Shown here: piece after piece, positions 35,901-48,044 of the stretch
How positions within the stretch are numbered: the stretch's first letter is position 1
How the letters are laid out: every line of letters begins with the position of its first letter
DNA from: Vitis vinifera
Lineage: Eukaryota; Streptophyta; Magnoliopsida; Vitales; Vitaceae
Reading direction: 5' to 3'
Assembly: GCF_030704535.1 (NCBI RefSeq)
Contig: NC_081819.1
Coordinates: 18,262,001 to 18,326,000 of the forward strand
DNA length: 64,000 nucleotides
Program-made: the position numbers and the translations under genes
Notes under the pieces: generated by a model
The model's database searches: none
What the model was told of the DNA's origin: nothing
Seen by the model: only the letters and a program-made list of their open reading frames with translations

Positions 35901-38900
35901 TTGTAGAGACGGATGCCTCAGGGTATGGTTTGGGTGCCGTTTTGATGCAAAGTCATAGACCAGTAGCTTATTTTAGCCAAGTCCTCACAGCAAGGGAACG
36001 ACAAAAGTCCATATATGAAAGAAAGTTAATGGCTATTGTTTTAGCAGTTCAGAAGTGGCGTCATTACCTGCTTGGTCGCCACTTTATTGTGCGAACGGAT
36101 CAAAGTAGCTTGAAGTTTCTACTAGAGCAAAGAATAGTGAATGAGTCGTACCAAAAGTGGGTTGCAAAGCTGTTTGGGTATGATTTTGAAATTCAGTTTC
36201 GGCCGAGAATGGAGAATAAAGCAGCTGATGCCTTATCTCGCATCCCCATTTCTATGGAGTTAGCTGCCCTCATGGTTCCCAGTCGCATAGACACTTCGTT
36301 GATCAGTTCACAAGTTGAAGTTGACCCGCACCTTGCTAAGATTAAACAGAGGCTACTGGATGATCCGGATGCTTATCCTAGGTATTCCTTGGACCATGGT
36401 ATTCTCCTTTACAAGGGGCGCCTAGTCTTTCCCAAGGCCTCACCCCTTGTTCCAGCACTTCTTCAAGAGGGTCATGCTAGCGTGGTTGGAGGGCATTCCG
36501 GGTTCCTGCGGACTTACAAACGACTCATAAGAGATTTCTTTTGGGTTGGCATGAAAAATGATATCAAAGAGTTTGTGGAGAAGTGTCTAGTATGTCAACA
36601 AAATAAGACCCTAACTTTGTCGCCTGCTGGGTTACTATAACCACTGCCTATTCCAGACAAAATATGGAACAATGTGACGATGGACTTTATTGAGGGGCTT
36701 CCTAAGTCTGAGGGTTATAACTCCATTTTAGTTGTTGTGGATCGATTGAGCAAATATGCTCACTTCTCACTGCTCAAGCATCCTTTCACAGCTCAAACGG
36801 TGGCTGCTATCTTTGTTCGGGATGTTGTCAAATTACATGGATTTCCCCGTTCCATTATTAGTGATCGTGACAAAGTATTTCTTAGCCGATTTTGGACGGA
36901 GCTATTTCGGTTGCAGGGTACTTCTCTCCGCCATTGTACCGCATATCATCCGCAAACGGATGGACAAACGGAAGTGGTCAACCGTTGTGTGGAGACATAC
37001 CTTCGATGTTTTTCATATAACAAGCCTAGACGTTGGTCTACATGGCTTTCATGGGCAGAATACTGGTATAATACCACATTCCACTCCTCCACTAATACAA
37101 CACCGTTTCGAGCAGTTTACGGGCGAGACCCACCACCGTTGATACGTTTTGGATCAGATTGCACCTCTGTTCTGGCAGTGGATCAGTTATTGCAAGTGCG
37201 TGATCTAATTTTAAATGAATTAAAGGATCATCTCTGCTGTGCCCAATCCAAAATGAAGTCATCTGCAGATGCTCATTGTCGTGCAGTCCAATTTGAAGTT
37301 GGGGATTTTGTCTATATAAAGCTTCCTCTGTATCGTCTTCGTTCCCTTGCCAAGCGACCAAATGAGAAGCTCTCCCCACGATATTTTGGCCCTTACAAAG
37401 TAGTGCAGCAAATTGGTCCAGTGGCGTACAGGTTAGAGCTTCCTTCTTCGACAACTATTCATCCAGTGTTTCATGTTTCCCAGCTCAAGCCGGCTCTTGG
37501 TTCAGCTGATTTGTGTTAGCCACTTTCCCCTATTCTTGCTGAGGATTTGGAATGGCTTGTGGAGCCTGATCAGGTCTTAGATATTCGCCAATCTCCCAAT
37601 AACAATCAGCTTGGTATTGAAGTACTTATTCAGTGGAAAGGACTTCCTCAGTTTGAAGCTTCATGGGAATCAGTTGACACAATTAAAGAGCACTTTCCTG
37701 ACTTCCACCTTGAGGACAAGGTGTCTCTCATTGAGGGGGGTAATGATAGGCCTCCTATACGTTATGTGTATAATAGAAAAGGGAAGAGGAATATACTACC
37801 AACTGGCAGTTAGTTGTAATAGCTTTAGTGGAGGTTAGGTCACAGTTGGATACGGGCTGAGGGGAAGGTTTAAATAGGAAAGGAGGGGGAATTACAGAGG
37901 GGGAAAAAATATTGTGGATCTGGTAGGGATTTGGGGACCAGTTGGGACTCTTGTTCTTGAAATTCGATAATAATTCTCCATTAGATACCTATCAAAAACC
38001 CTTTTACTCTAAAAAGTGATTCCTAAAAAGGGTCAAATGAGGATGCAATAAAAACTGAGAGTTGAAAAGGAGGCTGGCTATTCATGAAGCTACATGCCCA
38101 AAAATTATACTTGCATTTTCAACTATTCACCATCTTTTGCTGTAAAAGACAACCATGGACATCTGAAATTGACAACCAAAATGAGCTCTAGCAGCCAATA
38201 AAATTTGTCCTTGTAGCTGCTTTCAAAGATGCCAAATTGGGCTGAATTCGGTAGTACAATGATACAGTAAAAGTATTTGAAAAATATAAATTCCTTACCA
38301 AACATGTGTAAGATAATAATTGGAGCCTACCTGCCAAAACAGAATCCTCTGTGTAGCGGCACCTGTTGGAACTCCCTCAGGCCACATTGGAACAACTATA
38401 TATGCAGCAAATCTCTCATTGGCTCTGATTTTATTGGCAATTTTAAGAGCAATTTCCATTGGAATTATATTGTCGGCACCTGCACAAGCCAGTACGTTAG
38501 TTTGTATGTGTGTGTGTGTGTGCATGTGTGCGTGTGTGTGTATGTATTGACGGGTAAAGAAAACCATAAGCAATTTATTGTAGAATTCTCATGAATTTCA
38601 TCCAGTTACCATTAACCAATAAATTTTTACCATGAAAAGCCCATTAGTTATGGACTGTATTGACATAATGGAGAATGTGTAGAAAGTAAAAACATGTGTA
38701 ACATGAATCTCCATCAGACTTCAATATTTAAAACATCTTATGGTGCCTTGTTCTGACTAGTAGCAGTTGAAAACTTGGATCCGGCTTTCACATTCCCATT
38801 TGTTATAGCCAATGCTACCAAAATATAAAATTTTAACTCTCCTTACCAACTCTAATTGTCCTGTTAAGCTTCTGTATACCCTTTTTAGTGCCATCAGTGT

Positions 38901-41900
38901 GTAATAACACTTCTTATTTGATATGTTACCCATGCACTCAATGTAATGGCACAAAACGTACTGTTTGGGTCCACAGGTTTGCTCTAGTTAAGCAATAAAG
39001 CTTTGATTAAGTTATGGAACTAAAACCTGCAACCTGGAACCCATCAGGTATGTGGGCAAGTAAAAAACTAAACAAAAGAATGGAGGCATAGCTGTTATAA
39101 TAGGATGCAAAAGTTTGGGTGCAGATAAGAAAAAGAGCAAGTAGTTCAAATATTGTATTAAAGAAATCATATTATTTAATTGGAAGAGGAGGACCAAAAC
39201 CCAGACTTACAATCAGAATTTGAGCTGTTCAACTAGGAATTCAGGACACATTCTCCGTCTGAAACCCCTCTAATCTGGTTTGGTAGGATCAGTCAGGATG
39301 GTCAGACAAAAAATTGCTACCAGTAGCTGCTCTTCTATTCGTTATTATGGAAAATGGTGCCTAATTTTCTTTTTCAACTCTAATATACATGTCCACGGTT
39401 TAGTTGTTACTTCTTTACTAATCACTGAGTTGTAATATGCTCAGGGACCTGATGATAATAATATTTAGTGGGACAAATTTGAATCCATCCATTTTGATCA
39501 CAAGTTATGCCCATGCATTCGACAGGAGAATTTTGAAGATGGTATCAAATGTGGTCCTCAAAGCAACCTCTTTCAATAATTTATTAGATCAATTTTTAAT
39601 TTCTTGACATGTTCATCAACACCTCTTTATGCTGAAATAATAGTTCTTACCTAAGTTCTTGTAAGAAGTCCAATTGAATGAAGACCCAATGAAATACTGG
39701 TTTTCAATATAGATAAAATGCTGGGCAGCACGAATCGCCTTTACATATGCTGTATGTATGCTCATGTCAATCAATACATTCTTCCCACATACCAGGTTCT
39801 GTTGCAACGGAGTAATTAATCAACCTAGGACAACTCTCAAAAGGCAAACATGAAAAAGGGAGTTAATTAATAAATTTTCTCTCACCTTTTGTAAAGCATC
39901 CCTTGAGTCCTTCGGAAAGCCCTTAACAGAATTTGAATCAATTGAGCGAAAAACCTGCATTTGGGAAATCCCAGAATAAGAACAGAATTCTTTTAATCCA
40001 AAAAGATAGGACTTCAGCCCCAACTGATTGATATCTGTTTACCTGAACATGCCAAGCCTCAGGATCATTCTCACCAAGGCAAGGAGCATCAGAAATCCCA
40101 AGGATGTCAGGAATTCTTTCTATCTTGAGCAGAGCATCATCATAGGACATCTTCAATTTTTTTATCCCATGGGGTTTAGCAGCTTTTAACCAGCGCTCCT
40201 GAAAGTTGGTCAGAACGTCATATGCTGCGGGACCATCTATTTTACAGTGCATGTCATGCCATGGTTCTCTGGGACAACCAGCAACATTCCCCTGTACAGG
40301 TCATAAACAAAAACATAAATTAAAAAAAATAAATGAATTCAAAGTGAATATATATATTAGCTTAATAGATGATTACTCTTTGGCTCTAAACTGGGACTTA
40401 ACAATTTCTTGGCCATATAGACATTGCAAGATTTCAATTGTTTGATTCCTTAGTATAATCTACAGCTGCATAGATATGTTTCACTGCATGTTTCTTTCAG
40501 AATATTCAATTAACATGACTAAGTAGGCATTTGAACAGCAGAAAAAATCAATTATTCTATTTTGTTCTATATGGACATTGAAATGCCTTTTCCCCCCTTT
40601 TTCGATTCTCAAGGAATTAAAAATAAGTGTAGATTTGCAACACGTAGAGACACGTGAGAGCATACACAGAATCACAAGATCACCTTTTAACCTCCTTAGG
40701 TCTCATGATGGGATCCAATCGCAACTTGTTCATAAACAGATTGAAACAAGACAACAGAGTCGAATTAACTAAAGACTAAATAACTCAACCCAAACCCTCA
40801 AAAATATAGACAGGGACAAAATTACAAACATCAAGTGATTTTCATTTTCATGCTTCTAGCAGTAATACCTAGTTGTCAGACAAGGGATAGCTTGGATGGT
40901 GGTATATTTTCCATTGACACATTAATCGAAAGAAGGGCAATGCTTAATGATTTTTTTATTAAGTATAAGTTCTAGTTTAAATAAAATATTCAACTGTTTG
41001 GCTACTCAAAATAATGCATTAACAAAGAGAAATAAGAGTTAAGAAATAACCGTGAAAGTTGGGTTATGATAGTCATCTTTATGCTCCTTTTCCAGTGACC
41101 TAAATAGAGGATGATGAGGAGTATCATATCGCCCATCACATAGATCAAGTCCTCCAACAAAAGCTATGATTTTCCTTCTATTACAACCAGCATCAGCATC
41201 CAGGATAACAGTTTTTTGATGGTGAGTATAGATTGTTTCAACTTCCTGGTAATTAAGAAGTAAGAACACAAGTTCAATGCAAACTTTCACCACAAAATCT
41301 GGATCAAATAAAATGCAAACAAGAAGTAACAAATTAGCCTAGTTAGACAACAAACTGTGTTTTTGGGAATAACTGTTTGCTGTTGGCCTAATTTTATCAA
41401 AGGCAACATTGCAATGCAAAGAATGAAACTATTAACAGTGCATGTTCAGTTGTTGGCATGGGACAGGTGCTGAAAGATTTCACTTTGGAGAGGTTAGGAG
41501 TTCATTAACTCCCTAGGTGTGTCAATGATGGATGTTTTGACACACTTAGGGAGTTTCATTAATTCCCTAGGTGTGTCAATAGTGGGAGCTTTTGGCTCAA
41601 CCTATTCTGCTCTACAGAAAGATACCAGTCTTACCAGACAAGAGTAGAATTTAAGAATTTCGGTGGGTACAAATTTACCATATTTACAATGTTTTATTGA
41701 TCTAAACATAACATGTATATTGACAAATTAAAATTAATTTTTTGACACATGACTCACAAGACCTAGATTTTATTGATTACTTATAAATAATGCATCATGT
41801 AACGCTTTTAGCATCCAATAAAAGCTGGATGGCTATGTAACAAGGACACCCCATTCCAATTTTAGCAATTCTTTTGTCGAGTCAGATGCACCAAGATGAA

Positions 41901-44900
41901 TGTCTGGTGCTTTTAGCATTAAAGCATGCTGAATTTTATCTATGTTTTCCAGTAAGGATGATTTGCATTTTTTGTATTCCCAAGAATCTAAAAGTTCAAG
42001 AAAATGGCATGAATCATGACTGATATAGAAAATTGTTAAACAGTATGCAGTTTAAAAAATAGTGCTCAAAAATGATTATTCATCTCTAACCCTCTGCTTG
42101 ATCCAACTATGTCGTTTTCCAGCAAAGCGGGGACAAAGTAGCACTTGCACTGAGGAGTGCTTGAAAAAACGGCGAGTTTCCTCATCATGGGTTTGCATGA
42201 TTCCATCCTGCATTTATCAAGTTTAAATAGGATAACCAGAACAATACATTCCACAAAGCCATCTAACAAAAAGCTAGAATCAATATGGAGGTATAACTGA
42301 TTTAAGAGACATTTTGTAGAGCATGGCACATAAAACCAAAGGATCCATGGACAAAGTCAAGAATTGTAGCCTCACCAAGTTCCAGTCAAGAACACAAAAG
42401 AAAGAATGAGCAAAATGTGTGCAGACCAGCATCAACACAAAAATAAAGCATGTTATGTATGATTTTCCATTTTGGCAAACTCATAACTCCAGACTAGGCC
42501 TCTGAGCGCAGTAAATTTGTAGCAAATTGGCAAATATTAAAGATTCAATTTGATAGAATATGATGGATTATAGTCTTTTCCTTGTTTACCTTGTTAATCA
42601 ATCTAATAGTCCAGCTTGACATGAATAAGAAAATGATAAAGCTTACGGTTAACCTTTATTGTTTACCTAAAAGTTGCTACATTTTTTTATAGGCAAATTA
42701 GGGATGTATAGACACCTAATAAAGAAGGTATTAAGTTGTGTCTCCTTTTCTCCTTGTTCCAGCAGGAAGCATCAAAAGTCAAGAAACAACAGGAGAAAAT
42801 AGCAGGCACTAGAGTGGCCTAACTCCAGTACCCAAGCTATCAATGATATCAGAAAAAGATAGATTAGCAAACCTGAAAGGATCATTAGACTGAAAGAATG
42901 GAGATTGAGGAAAAATATTTTTCAATGCCAATTCAGGTTGCTCTAAACCATAAAATATTCTATGCTTTTTCTTTTTCCAAACACACAAAACAATTATAGC
43001 CCTCCACACCCTTTTGTGACTAAACCATTACCTAATGGAGATTTGCTACTGAGATTTTGTATAAAGGGATCTAAAAGTAGAGATTAACTAACATAATTTT
43101 ATATAATATAGCATCCATTAGATTCTATACTTGTTCTGAGAAGACATACATGTATAGTAGCAAAACTGATCAGATACATATAAAAAATATAGTCCAATGT
43201 TCATCACATATTGCTCATTTGGTTAACAAATGCCATCATGGAATCAATATGCATTTATCAGATGGGATAATGCCACAACACATCAAGAAGTAACAAAATG
43301 GTAGCCAGTCATTCACTTTTCTCTAATTCAGGAATTAAAATTCAAAACTACAAAGCCTGTGCTAACAGCGTCAAATCCCAAACCAATCAGATCATAAAAT
43401 GACAATTTCACTAATCACAATCAATTGCTAGAGATGATTAAACTCATAAAACAATAAAACACACACACATGAAGCACATTGCATATGGTACTCTTTGCTA
43501 CAGCATACCACTGCAATGCCATGGACTGATCAAAGGTGAGTTACTTACTGTTTTATAACCCAAAATGTTCCTTGAAGTAGGATCATCCCATAAAAGAAGC
43601 AGTACCCTCACCCCTTCCTGTGACTTCGATTTCAGAAGTTCCCCAAGGGTGTACTCTGCTGCAGAACTAGCATCCCGAACCAGTCTAACTTTGTCCCACA
43701 CAGACCAACCTGTGATGTAAATCAGACGCTGGGCCTGACATATTGCATCAAAGATGTCATGCCAACACTTTCCATGTACGTAAGGCGTCCCCTGAGCAAG
43801 CATTGGGCTTGGAAGGCACCCATCAGGAACATGGGCGTCTTGGTAAAGAGTAACTGTTCCACCTCTTCTCAGTGGAAAATATGTTCCAGGAACACCAAGA
43901 TAATCTGGACCAGCCCCCACTCCATGATGATAAATGCTTAGTTTCTCTATTGGAATGTATTGAATTGAAATGCTTAAGACACATCCAGCTTTGCTTTGCT
44001 TCCCATTATTGAGGATTGGAAAGGTTCCCTCAACTTTAGCTCCTGAATATATCTGTACCACTGGAATTGCAACCACTCCTATAAGCTGTGATCCCACAAC
44101 ATCACTATCTTTTACCATAAAGTGTACCTCAGCAGCATGATGTGCAACAGGAACATAGAATTTTTGCTTCCAGATGGGATTTTCACTGTTACTAATTACA
44201 AAAGTCCTTCCAATTACAGCACCTGATACTGAAATTGAGACGTATGGATCACTAGTGATCTTATGAGGCATATGCCCCTCTATTTTGTTACTCACATTTC
44301 CAGGTAGTTTCCCGAAAACATCTCCTAAAGTTTTATGAAACATGTCCATGTTTGGAAGGTTTTTTGCTTCATTAACACAAATATCTAAATTCCCATGTAA
44401 AAGCAGAACCTTCAAGGACCCTTTAGAGGGCACAATCTGCAAATTCTGACTATGCTGCGAGCCATTAAACGAGCTTGAATGGTAATAGGCAGAATGAAGA
44501 GAGGAATCCTGCCTACCTGAGTACGACTCCCAACCACTGGAAAATGAGTTACTTCCACTCAAACTCGGATACCTTGGAGGAGAATCCCGCACTGAAGGCG
44601 CTGAGGGAGAAGCAGGGGCAGATGCATGATTATCAGACAAATGCAGATTGCTTAAATGATCGTCCAACTGGGGATAAATAGGAGGGTATAAAGGTGAGGA
44701 ATCATGAACAACTTCATGATTCGGTGATGATCCCATTCCAAAAGACCCCGAACTATGACTAGAGAAGCTATTGGCCCGGCCAGGCGCATGAGAATAGGTT
44801 TCACTAGGTGGGTATGACTCAGGTTGTTGGTAGTGGTAATGGGATGACCCATATTGGAAACTACTATGCTGTTGAAGGCTTGGCTGAGGAGAACTAAGGG

Positions 44901-45216
44901 GCATTGGCGAAACTGGATAAGGGTATGGATAGGGAATTGGAGCTGACTGAGGTGGCGGAGGGTGATAATACTCTAAAGGCCCTGAATGGTGGGCTGAAGA
45001 AGGTGGTAACGAAGGACTTGGAACTGATGGGTACATAGGTTGTGGGTACGTGAAAGAATTTGAAGAATTGTACGGGTATGCAAAATCCGGAGGTGGTGGA
45101 GGAGCATATGGATCTGAATTCGGAGGTGGGTATGGATGATTTGAAGGAGGTGGATGATGCGGGTATCCATAGGAATTATTGTATGGGTATGAAGATGAAG
45201 AACCATAGTCATCCAT
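29957..45216 (-). CDS. PLDB1: Phospholipase D beta (C2-type)
   Basis: Ten coding exons on the minus strand: 45216-43549, 42207-42091, 41245-41051, 40291-40043, 39954-39886, 39798-39651, 38479-38331, 31381-31205, 30862-30665 and 30250-29957. All junctions are GT-AG and in phase; 3264 nt give 1087 residues, as in Arabidopsis PLD beta. Residues 1-about 240 are Pro/Tyr/Ser-rich, typical of beta forms. A C2 domain lies at about 265-410 ([20 protein letters not shown]). Catalytic HKD motif 1 is HQKTVILD (His604, Lys606, Asp611) and motif 2 is HSKGMIVD (His938, Lys940, Asp945). The protein ends in [14 protein letters not shown]. It hydrolyses membrane phospholipids to phosphatidic acid; beta forms need calcium and PIP2. 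Intron 7 is 6.95 kb because of inserted elements. No coding defect is seen. Confidence 0.96.
31700..32914 (-). mobile_element. LINE remnant in PLD beta intron 7
   Basis: Minus-strand sequence carries decayed zf-RVT-like pieces of a plant LINE: a segment like [20 protein letters not shown], then [15 protein letters not shown] (about 32670-32760), and a later SKVGFF-like block followed by DQM and CMCKKDE-like words (about 32270-32390). Stops and frameshifts abound. It is interrupted by a SINE at about 32545-32650 and bordered by the gypsy element. Outer limits are unclear. Confidence 0.55.
32545..32650 (+). mobile_element. tRNA-derived SINE
   Basis: About 100 bases resembling a tRNA-derived SINE head: box A-like TAGCTCAAGTGGTAAAG (about 32556-32572), box B-like GTTCAAGTCTC (about 32602-32612), then a short tail and an A-run of about 14 bases. 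The flanking words AATCCACCATTTGC (before) and AATCCACCGTTGC (after the A-run) look like a slightly diverged target duplication. It is not a functional tRNA gene because acceptor and anticodon arms do not pair. Confidence 0.7.
32915..33174 (+). repeat. 5' LTR of gypsy element
   Basis: 260 bp, TG...CA ends. It differs from the 3' LTR at four sites plus a 9-bp direct duplication near the right end (GAAATTCTT repeated). Confidence 0.93.
33200..37813 (+). pseudogene. Gypsy gag-pol polyprotein, interrupted by five in-frame stops
   Basis: The frame starting at ATG 33200 runs to 37813 with no frameshift but with premature stops at 33596 (TGA), 34931 (TAG), 35675 (TGA), 36638 (TAA) and 37517 (TAG). 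Order along it: gag core (about 33640-33990), zinc knuckle CFKC...GHRC (about 34206-34250), aspartic protease with VDSGATHNF (about 34450), reverse transcriptase with FFDDILVYS (about 35470), RNase H starting [12 protein letters not shown] (about 35910), integrase with an HHCC finger (about 36470-36600) and D, D, E positions (about 36680, 36860, 36970), and a chromodomain-like end ([15 protein letters not shown], about 37630). A poly-Gly run in gag is coded by a G tract at 33464-33481. The copy cannot make full-length polyprotein. Confidence 0.92.
33452..33481 (+). repeat. Poly-G tract in gag
   Basis: Eleven G, one A, then eighteen G. Codes for a glycine run in the gag frame and is prone to length change or sequencing error. 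Confidence 0.9.
37744..37994 (+). repeat. 3' LTR of gypsy element
   Basis: 251 bp, TG...CA ends. The polyprotein frame runs about 70 bases into it before its terminal stop at 37811-37813. Confidence 0.93.
38505..38547. repeat. (GT)n microsatellite in PLD beta intron 6
   Basis: Imperfect TG/GT repeat with interruptions. Confidence 0.9.
41507..41579. repeat. Hairpin-forming repeat in PLD beta intron 2
   Basis: The 19-base arm AACTCCCTAGGTGTGTCAA (41507-41525) is inverted at 41537-41555 with one mismatch and an 11-base loop. A third, direct copy follows at 41561-41579 with one mismatch. No coding function. Confidence 0.85.
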
Positions 45217-45600
45217 TAATGAACACTACAAAAGGATTATATCACTTGACACCCCTTCAAATGAGAAATTGTTCATAAAATCGACACGCAGTACTGAAAA
45301 TATCAAAAGGGTCTGATCCTAATACGGATTGAATTCTGAAAAGATCAACCACACATCAACAAATGCACAGCAGAAGAAAAAGATGGCGAAGAGATCAAAG
45401 GGGTTTGCTTATTAGCTCCAATAGAGACTGTTAAATTAATAAATTGATCTTCAATGTCGAAAAGCAGCAACAAATCTTGACAGAGAAGAAGATTCTAGAG
45501 AGAGGAGAGGATTACCTTATTAAGGTTTTATCATACGCAGACGTCTGAAGAAGAAGATGAAAAAGGAAGGAATGAGAGAGAAAACAAAGAAACTTCGCCG
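45217..45600 (-). promoter_or_regulatory. 5'-UTR and proximal upstream region of PLD beta
   Basis: Reading toward the ATG at 45216, a possible 5'-UTR intron has donor AATAAG|GTAATCC at 45515/45514 and acceptor TTTTGTAG ending at 45226, ten bases before the ATG. A purine-rich region (CT-rich on the minus strand) sits around 45480-45510. No clear TATA box was identified. Splice sites are inferred. Confidence 0.4.
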
Positions 45601-45821
45601 GGTTCTCTCCTGCGGGTCAGAGACGTATGCATGTAAGCGAAAACCGGCTTTTCCCGGTTCCAGTCTTTTTGGCCCTTTTTCCCTTTTTGTCATCTTTTTT
45701 TTTTTTTTTAACAAAAAAAATACCATAATTTCTTTTTCAATCTATTAGAACATTAATAAATATGACAAAAGGAAGTAATATTTTTGTATGAATTCACCCA
45801 ATGGGACAAGCGACAAATATT

Positions 45822-45859
<38 letters not shown>
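45822..45859. repeat. (ATA)n(ATT)n palindromic microsatellite
   Basis: ATA units switch to ATT units, so the run can pair with itself. Confidence 0.9.
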
Positions 45860-46216
45860 GTTATGATTTTTTGATGAATTATTGGACCATCTAGAAGAAT
45901 TTACATTGGCATATTGGGTTTGGTTGGCCAAAAGTTTGTGACATGCTGCCCATGACTTTTCCCCCAGATTCAGGACCTCATGTCATTGGCAAAAGGTCAA
46001 AACTTTGATAATTTCAAATGATAAATAAATAAATAAATGGAATTTTATAATGGTGTGTTCTTGGAAACAGCTTCTTATTTATTTAATTAAAAATCTAAAC
46101 AGAAATCAAATTCATAAGTATTCATTTATGACGGTTCTTATATTAAATTCTTTAGAATTCAAAAGTTTTTTTAATAAAAAAAAGAAGTACATATATAGAA
46201 TTAGTACGGAATGAAA

Positions 46217-46603
46217 TAATTATCAAATTTATGAACTATTTTTTAAAATAATTCTAAAAAATAATTTTTAAAAATAGTTTTTAAAAATTATTTTCTATTT
46301 TTTGTAAAATAAAAGTTTGTTTAGAAATCTAAAATATTTTTAATATTTTTAAATACATTTCAAAAATAATTTTTATATTTATTATTTTATTTTTAACTAT
46401 TTTATATGTTTGTATAATTATTTTTTTAAATAATACTTATAAAACAAGTGAAAACAATAAAAAACAATTTAACAAATGTTCTTGAAAACACTTTATTTTC
46501 TATTTTTAAGAATAAAAAATGAAAAATAGTTTTTGATTATTAAACGTGTTTTCTGTGTTTTTTTGCTATGATAACAAAAACCTGTTGTTCCCAAACATAC
46601 CTT
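46217..46603 (+). mobile_element. MITE-like element (family 1)
   Basis: Shares ordered words with 23499-23862: TTTTTAAAAATAG near the left, AAAATATTTTTAATATTTTTA, ACAAGTGAAAACAATAAAAA, then TTTTTGATTATTAAACG and a closing AACAAAAACCTGTTGTTCCC. Noncoding; the exact ends are uncertain. Confidence 0.5.
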
Positions 46604-48044
46604 AATTCTTCCCATGTTTTTCTTAAAGAGTAACAATTTTCTATATAAATGTCATTTTACCACTTCAAGCATTTACACATCGGTTTTAAAGGAAACAATT
46701 ATTTTTATTAGAAAATAATCAAAACATTTTTATCAAAATAAGAACAAAAATGATAGAGGATTATTAAATTTCTAAAATTGGGTTTTTAATTATCCTTTTA
46801 ATTAAATAATCCATTTTCATTTTATATATTAATATAGATTTAAAAATAATTTTATCATTTTATCTTTTAGTAAGCATTAATCTATATTTATTTATAGAAA
46901 GATAGAAGAGTCTCCACGCTTGTATGTGAACTATAAAGGGATTTAATTATTGGTCAAAAAAAGAAAAGAAAAAAAAAGAGGTTGAACAAGAAGGAAGATG
47001 GTAGGTAACATAGGATAGTGAGAGGGATGATTATACAAGAAAAAAAATACTCACGTCAATTTTGTAATTTATATAAAATGTTATAAAGTTCCACCATCTA
47101 ATTTAACACTATTAATTAAAATATTTCATTAATTTAATTACTTTGTATTCGGTTTGCGTTTATATCGATCTTAACATTTTGTATTTTAATCTTATTTATT
47201 AGAGTGCAATAATGTTGTTCTTAATTTTAGGAAGGAATCACTCAAATGATAGCTCTTAAAGCAAGCTCACGGGTATCATATCAAATGCCATAAAACGTTT
47301 GACCTACCTTCATTGAATACCAATTGGTTTTCAGATGAAATAATCAAAGCCCACTCAAGAATTGATATTAGAGGAAAAAGTCGGGTCCAAGTCATAAAAG
47401 CATCATGTTGGGGTGCAATAATACCGTTCTTAAATGCATGATGGATCACCCAAATGATGACTCTTAAAAGAGACCTGTAAAGATGAGATGGTCAAAACTT
47501 AATCCAAAATTATTTATTTATACATTAATTTCATATATTTATGTTCTTGTTAAAAAAGATCTAACTTTGGTTATATATTTTTAACAATACACAAACGTGA
47601 TAGATACGGAATCGATATTCTATAATTGTTCTTATTGAATTAATATTTGACCAGTTTTCCTTTGTCATAGTACCTTCTTTGTGCCTATAGTTTTCTCAAT
47701 TTATAATATCCAACAAATCAAAACCATATGTCACACATTTGGATTTTTTGGATTGAGTGACAAGTGACAACCTTATTTTCTTTCTCATTGTGTCGTTTAG
47801 AAAAAAAACAACACACCCGGATCCAAAATCAAACACCTTCAATCATTTCCATTATTATAACAGAGGAAAACAGAGTAAGGCCATGATGATTGATACAAAA
47901 TTTTGATGGGCATAATGCAAACTTTGGGAAATGAAATTTGTGAATGAGACATAAGCTTAGACTTCTACCTCTTTTTCAGTAAGTTTATTTTTCATAAATT
48001 CATAAAACCCTAGTTGTATCAGTATGAAGGTGTGTCAAATTCAA

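Larger units (their letters stand above)
32915..37994 (+). mobile_element. Ty3/gypsy LTR retrotransposon (chromovirus, Reina-like)
   Basis: A 5.08 kb element antisense in PLD beta intron 7. The LTRs are 32915-33174 and 37744-37994, both TGATAGG...ACCTATCA. Just after the 5' LTR a primer-binding-like TGGTATCAGAGC (methionine tRNA) is seen, and a G-rich polypurine tract (GAGGGGGG) precedes the 3' LTR. The LTRs differ by four substitutions and one 9-bp duplication, so the insertion is young. Flanks are GAAAC and AAAAC, an imperfect 5-bp target duplication. One frame carries gag, protease, reverse transcriptase, RNase H, integrase and chromodomain. Short LTRs and small size suggest the Reina clade, an inference. 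Confidence 0.93.
45601..48044. other. Spacer between PLD beta and subtilase B
   Basis: AT-rich, with an ATA/ATT palindromic microsatellite (45822-45859), a MITE-like copy (46217-46603), and the 3'-UTR of subtilase B just below 48045. No gene is seen. Confidence 0.6.

Noticed and set aside
38295..38573. Open frame with a Thr-His run next to PLD beta exon 7
   Set aside because: Exon 7 read through into the intronic GT repeat.
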